64,000 nt of DNA from Solea solea (lineage: Eukaryota; Chordata; Actinopteri; Pleuronectiformes; Soleidae): the NCBI RefSeq assembly GCF_958295425.1, contig NC_081142.1, positions 19,091,030 to 19,155,029 of the forward strand, given 5' to 3'. Shown one piece after another: positions 59,485 to 64,000 of the stretch (position 1 is its first letter; every line of letters starts with the position of its first letter). The translations under genes were made by a program, and so were the position numbers. Under the pieces are notes generated by a model. That model saw only the letters and a list, made by a program, of their open reading frames with translations, was not told the origin of the DNA and did not search any database.

Positions 59485-59690
59485 CAGTGCTTAACAGATT
59501 TATGAGACCACCTGTCGTTTAGAAATCTTAGAATGGTTAAAACTAAAAATTTGATTGTTATTCATTTGGCAAATAACAAACTGAATTCACCTTATTTGAG
59601 CCGACTCACTGGGCTTCTTCTCCGAGAAGTCAGAAATGAATCAAGCATAACATTCAACCACTAAAACTAATTTTTAAGTGAGGAAATAAT
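59485..59690 (+). mobile_element. Tc1-like remnant G, forward copy
   Basis: It starts CAGTGCTTAACAGATTTATG then AGACCACCTG, a typical Tc1/mariner end in fish. GGCAAATAACAAACTGAATT, CACCTTATTTGAGCC and TCACTGGGCTTCTTCTC recur reversed at 62,005-62,160. Confidence 0.7.
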
Positions 59691-60047
59691 GAAGTAAATA
59701 ACTATAATTTGACATCTTTTTGTAAAACAGTACATTTGAATATTCATGGGTGACAAAATATAATTTCGGTTAAAGTGCGTCTACATACTGGTGCAAAACC
59801 ATTACAGAAACTTAAAAACGTGATTTTGATCATTACCAATGCTGTTCATTTAGGGCAGCTGTAACATAGTTGTGTGTGAATGGTATTGACGACACTAAAA
59901 TGCAGCTTATTCATTCATTTCAAATTGAGTTCAGTCACCAAACGGTGCACCGTGCTTTGTTTAGCTGTGCTGATCAAAGTATGGGACACATGTGACGCCT
60001 GAGAGGCGAGCTCTCAAGGGTACATAATATGAGATGATCCACTTAAA

Positions 60048-60180
60048 GACTTCAGTGGTGGTCACAGTGGGTCTACTTTTGTGTCCGACAGAGGCCGCAT
60101 GCAACTTGACTTCACTGACCCAGTAACAGAGCTCTCCCTCACTTACAAATTCCACCCGAGAAAACACTGTGTTGTACAAA
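60048..60180 (-). pseudogene. Possible FN3 fossil (weak)
   Basis: A minus-strand frame reads LCYWVSEVKLHAASVGHKSR then PTVTTTEV, resembling strands F and G of a classical FN3 (Y.V.V.A.S.GHS.P..VTTTE). There is no donor at the expected end and no conserved Trp upstream, so it may be chance. Confidence 0.2.
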
Positions 60181-60899
60181 AACCTGTGACCTGCATCATC
60201 CATTTGTTTTTGTTTTTTTACAGTATTTATAATTGATTTCTCTCTACAGTCTGTGTCTCTTTCCCTTTCCACCCTTCTTCAGCAAAAGTCAGAAAACCTA
60301 ACTGCTCTGTGCCAACTCCTTTTCTTTCTTTCTTTTTTTTGTAACCTTTTCACAATACGTGAGAACACAGCGAGTGACCTACACCAAAGAAATAAAGACT
60401 TAGGCGGGGCCGCCAAAGCAAAGGGGACAAGTGCCACTGAAACCAAAGGCAAGAATGCGAACTTGGGAACTAGGACTTCATCTGAATAGGATGAATAGGA
60501 AAACACGAGGCCTGGGACTGCTAATGAGTTCTTTCTCAAACCTTATTGCCAAACAAGTTTTGAGGTATTTAACCCTTAGAACACAGAGCATTTTGGCGTT
60601 TCTTTTCCATTACTATGTTTAAACGTACAGTATATACATGAGGCTATAAGAATAAGCAATATAGAGTGTCTTATATCCTTTTTTCAGCACAACCTAGGCA
60701 ATCTGATTAAAATTCGATTGAATTTGTGAAATTTGGAAACATGGCACAGTTCAAAGTTCACTTGGTTGGCCACTGATTGGTCAGAGTGCCGTCACAGGAA
60801 GAGACGTCCGACATAGAAATCAATCAGATCAGTTAAAAAAGACTTAACCATCCTAAAAATGTGGGTTAATCTCCAACTATTATCAGGGAAATGTCTAAA

Positions 60900-61218
60900 A
60901 TCTCAATATTTAATAGAGGATTCTGGAGTATTTAGTGAAATCACTGCAGATTGCGACCGGCATCACAAACCCTGCCGCTGTAGTTCAGTCTTGTGATGGA
61001 GTCTGTGCTCCGGTCATGGAGAAAGTATTGTAACAAATACACACAACAAACTGCTTTACAAATCACTAGTCACTCGTTTGTGTGTGTCGCGTGTAAAACA
61101 AAGGCAGCGATGACTCCGCCCACGTTGAGTAGGTAGTTTTTTTGTAGTGGAGATGCAACCTAAACTGTGCCGTGCTGTGCCGAGGCGAAGTGAGCTGGGA
61201 CCATGGTGGTAAAGGGCC
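60900..61218. mobile_element. Truncated relative of the 8059-8538 MITE
   Basis: TCTCAATATTTAA, GTATTTAGTGAAATCACTGC-type, CATCACAAACCCTGCCGC-type and AGTCTGTGCTCCGGTCATG line up with 8,216-8,350; the right end GTGGTAAAGGGCC resembles GTGGAAAAGCGCC. The left end is missing. Confidence 0.65.
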
Positions 61219-61236
61219 ATAAGAGTTAATGGATTG

Positions 61237-61525
61237 CAGATTGTAGTGAGAACCATCACTACTCGTGAGTGACCACTTTCTGACCGTTTGGAGCTTTGAA
61301 ACCCTTTTTAATTATAGATTGATGTAATAGTGCTGCGTTAAACTGAAGACATAGGTTCACCAAATTCATGTGGATAAGCGACTATCCAATCCAATTCAAC
61401 AATAAGAGAGCTAAAAAAAAAAACGACTAACGTCACACAAAAAAGACAATAAAAGAAGCAAGTTATAAGAAAATAAGCTAAAACAGAGACGTGAAACAGA
61501 ACTCGCTCTGGGTTAAAAGCCAAAG
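61237..61525 (+). pseudogene. Inverted duplicate of the FN3-2 exon end plus intron
   Basis: Read on the + strand, GTGAGAACCATCACTACTCG then TGAGTGACCACTTTCTGACC and GTTTGGAGC match the minus-strand sequence at 57,260-57,195 (end of FN3-2, its GT donor and intron), then continue through CACTATTACATCAAT into the reversed LINE tail that also follows in the original. Only about 25 nt of exon are kept; a MITE remnant abuts. Confidence 0.75.
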
Positions 61526-61944
61526 AAAATTGATTGATTTTGAAAAGTCAATTTTCCCCCGACATATATGACTTTATCTAGGTTATGTGCTGTAACGGCT
61601 CCTTTATCACTGGATAACAAAGAGATATAGTTACTCATAGAGTATTAGAAGAAAAAAAAAAAAGGAAGTCAACATGAAAGTGGATATAGGCCATAAACCT
61701 GACAGGAAACTTAAGCTCCCCGACTTCTGCAACACAGCACTTTATTTAAACGGGTGAATAACGAGAAGTGATGCGAAACACCGCCATATTTCATTTCACT
61801 GTATTTTTATCTGGTTGTGATGTCGTCTTACACTGTTACAGGTCACAGGTGTCCAACATATTGTGATGCAACCGCTGACAAACACGGTGCCGTGTGTGCA
61901 CCTGTTGCTTAAAAATGAAAATGATGCTTTTCGATACATGATGA

Positions 61945-61990
61945 TTCTCAAACCGTGGTACGTGTACTGGTGGTGGTACTTGGGAAACAA
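61945..61990. repeat. hAT-type end fragment
   Basis: GATTCTCAAACCGTGGTACG then TGTACTGGTGGTGGTACTTG resembles the GAGAACCACTG / GTGGTACGTGG ends seen at 12,145-12,212. Confidence 0.4.
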
Positions 61991-62004
61991 ATGACAAAAT
62001 CCCT

Positions 62005-62160
62005 CAACAGAAATATTAGTGGTTGAATGTTATTGCTTTATTAAATGTCTGACTTCTCAGAGAAGAAGCCCAGTGAGTCGGCTCAAATTTGGCTTATAAA
62101 AAGGTGAATTCAGTTTGTTATTTGCCAAATAAATAGCAATAACATTCGTAGTTACTTCAC
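62005..62160 (-). mobile_element. Tc1-like remnant G, reverse copy
   Basis: Reverse complement of 59,530-59,680 with small gaps: GAGAAGAAGCCCAGTGAGTC, GGTGAATTCAGTTTGTTATT and TTGCCAAAT are shared. Confidence 0.7.
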
Positions 62161-62194
62161 CCCACGGAGTATTGTTTTAGTGGCTTTGTGTGTC

Positions 62195-62275
62195 TGTGTA
62201 TATATACACATATATGTATATATGTATATCTATATATATATATGAGACGGTCTTCTCCAGAGGTGGATAGATATG

Positions 62276-62339
<64 letters not shown>

Positions 62340-62342
62340 CAC
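62195..62342. repeat. (TA)n / (TATG)n simple-sequence block
   Basis: Two alternating TA/TATG/TATC runs separated by about 35 bp of unique sequence. Confidence 0.95.
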
Positions 62343-64000
62343 AGTTATGATAATGCAAACATGAATATTCTATTACATTTCTGGCTATAGAAGCCCCCTA
62401 AATCCAACACAAACATATGCAACCACCAATATCATCTATCCTTGAAACATGTGTCACCCTGCATGGATTTCACAACACATGGTTTCGCTCATCTTAAGTC
62501 CCCTGAAACACAAAAGCGATGGAAAAGGGTTGTTCACGGCTTTATCCCCAGTGGAATGGAAATCAGTAAAAAGGTTAAATGATACTGTCATGGATCTTGG
62601 AGGGGGAATTCTTGGCTTTTATTGAAAACTGCAAAATGACTCAGCCAAAAAAAGACAAGAAAGCTCTCTCCCGCACTTAACTGTCCCAGCGTCTTACAAA
62701 AATAACATTCCGACATAGGAACAAGAAAGCCAAAACTGCACCCACTGAAATAACCCTGAATAGAAGATGTAATATTATATGTATAATATATGCTCTGTCA
62801 AGCACAACTATCAAACCTGACTATGGGAGCGTTTGTGTGTATACACCGGCAGCGCAGGGGCGGGCGGAGGCAAGAGGCATTTATCGTGTGAAACTGCTGA
62901 AAATTCACTTTTGAAACTTTTGAAACTTGCAACTGGCAACGACCCTATTTCTGAGATTCTCCAAGACTTTTAGCTCCTGTTTTTTGTTCCTTTGATACTT
63001 TTGCTAATTGCTAATTGTTTCGCCCCCTCTTTCCCTGGACTCAGAGCTCTGCCTGCAAGCCAGCCAGCCTCTGCCCCATTAGCTGACACAGCTGTTATCA
63101 GCTCCTGGTATCTCTCTCTCTTTTGTCTCTACCTCACCTCCCTCTTTCACTTTCTCTCCCCCTTTTCTGTCCCCCACCTCTCCTCTGTCTCCCATGCTTC
63201 CTTTCACCCCAACCTGTCTAGGCAGATGGCCTAGCACATTTTGTCAGAGATTTTCTATCTTCCTGTTAAAAGGAGTGTTTTTTTTCTCTCTCCATTGATG
63301 CCTATAGTGTTTGCTCATTGTGTGAACTGTTGGGTTTCTCTTCTCTCTATAATACTGTGTCATACTTCAACCTCTCATCTTGTTTTACTAGCTCAATGTA
63401 GCTGCTGCACAAAAAATGAATTACTTCCTGTGGGCATCATGGGAACGAAATACAGAGGGAGTCATGTGGCGGGAGCTGACGATTTAATTCAGACTTTTGT
63501 GTTTCTATGTTAAAGTTATGTCATCAAAGACGTCTTACAAGACACATTCATCTGTACGGACAAATGAAGGGTTTTAATTTTTGGACGTTCTTTTATTGTT
63601 TGTTTGTTTGTTTTTCTTGGGGGTCTATGGGGGAAGTTTCAACAGGCTAGAAGATGCTTTTATATCCTTGTATTGTAACTGATATATTTGAGTATAGTCT
63701 TTATTTCCAAGCGGATGTAGTTCCCGTAATGGTAGAAAACTTGATAAGTGTAATCCTGTAAGCACAATAGCTGTGTCTTATCTCCTTATATGGACATCCT
63801 AGGGATGTGTGTTTATAGGTCACATATTCAGGCTTTAAAAAATGTGTGTGTTTTTTCGTCTTATGTGTTTGTTGAGTCCAAGTTATGATTGCAGTTTTAG
63901 TATTGATATAAAGTAGCAGTAATTGTGCAGAGGTCACAAAATTAGATCGTCTTTCTTTTCTTTTTGTTCATAAAAACGAGCAAAAGTGAACTGTGAACTG
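62343..64000. other. Right end of window: no gene recognised
   Basis: Repeat C copy 2 lies at 62,788-62,912. A C/T-rich tract spans about 63,100-63,240. Open frames up to 90 codons are present but lack family similarity or splice context. Confidence 0.55.
62788..62912. repeat. Dispersed repeat C, copy 2
   Basis: TGCTCTGTCAAGCACAACTA ... GGGAGCGTTTGTGTGTATAC ... AACTGCTGAAAAT; partner of 18,826-18,948. Confidence 0.65.

Overview
The window looks like a stretch of a ray-finned (teleost) fish chromosome. It has multi-exon genes with GT-AG introns, no bacterial-type operons, and many small DNA-transposon and LINE relics of kinds familiar from fish genomes. The gene order eeig2/fam102b - henmt1 - fndc7 matches the human 1p13.3 neighbourhood as I recall it (FAM102B-HENMT1-PRPF38B-FNDC7); no PRPF38B-like exon was seen here.

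Region 1 (1 to about 10,130, + strand): the last eight coding exons of eeig2 (fam102b), 284 codons plus a stop at 6761-6763. They cover the end of the N-terminal C2-like domain, the Ser-rich middle and the conserved C-terminus; the 5' half lies outside the window. A probable 3.4-kb 3' UTR follows, carrying a hAT-like MITE and two AATAAA signals at 10,028 and 10,114.

Region 2 (10,329-14,766, - strand): a complete henmt1 of nine coding exons and 420 aa, the small-RNA 3'-end 2'-O-methyltransferase that protects piRNAs. It converges on eeig2, and the two probable 3' ends lie within about 100 bp.

Region 3 (17,038-58,347, - strand): one continuous, in-phase series of 59 coding exons reading as a single FNDC7-type secreted protein of about 4,766 aa. 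It has a signal peptide, 54 fibronectin type III (FN3) modules almost all encoded by single phase 1-1 exons of about 261 nt, a short Arg-rich linker exon, a last FN3 and a stop, with no transmembrane segment. Forty-seven consecutive modules (FN3-5 to FN3-51) carry or descend from a six-cysteine pattern not found in ordinary FN3 domains. Cysteines 3 and 4 are lost together in five modules, which indicates that they pair. This array is the outstanding feature of the window. As I recall, mammalian FNDC7 is about 730 aa, so this is a roughly six-fold expansion. An automatic annotation may have split it or missed exons.

Region 4 (58,348-64,000): no convincing gene. It holds repeats, including an inverted copy of the end of fndc7 exon 4 with its intron, and inverted copies of a Tc1-like element.

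Exon boundaries were read by eye from splice sites, phase and domain length. For all three genes the exon lengths sum to an exact open frame. Repeat family names are from recognition only and were not checked against a library.
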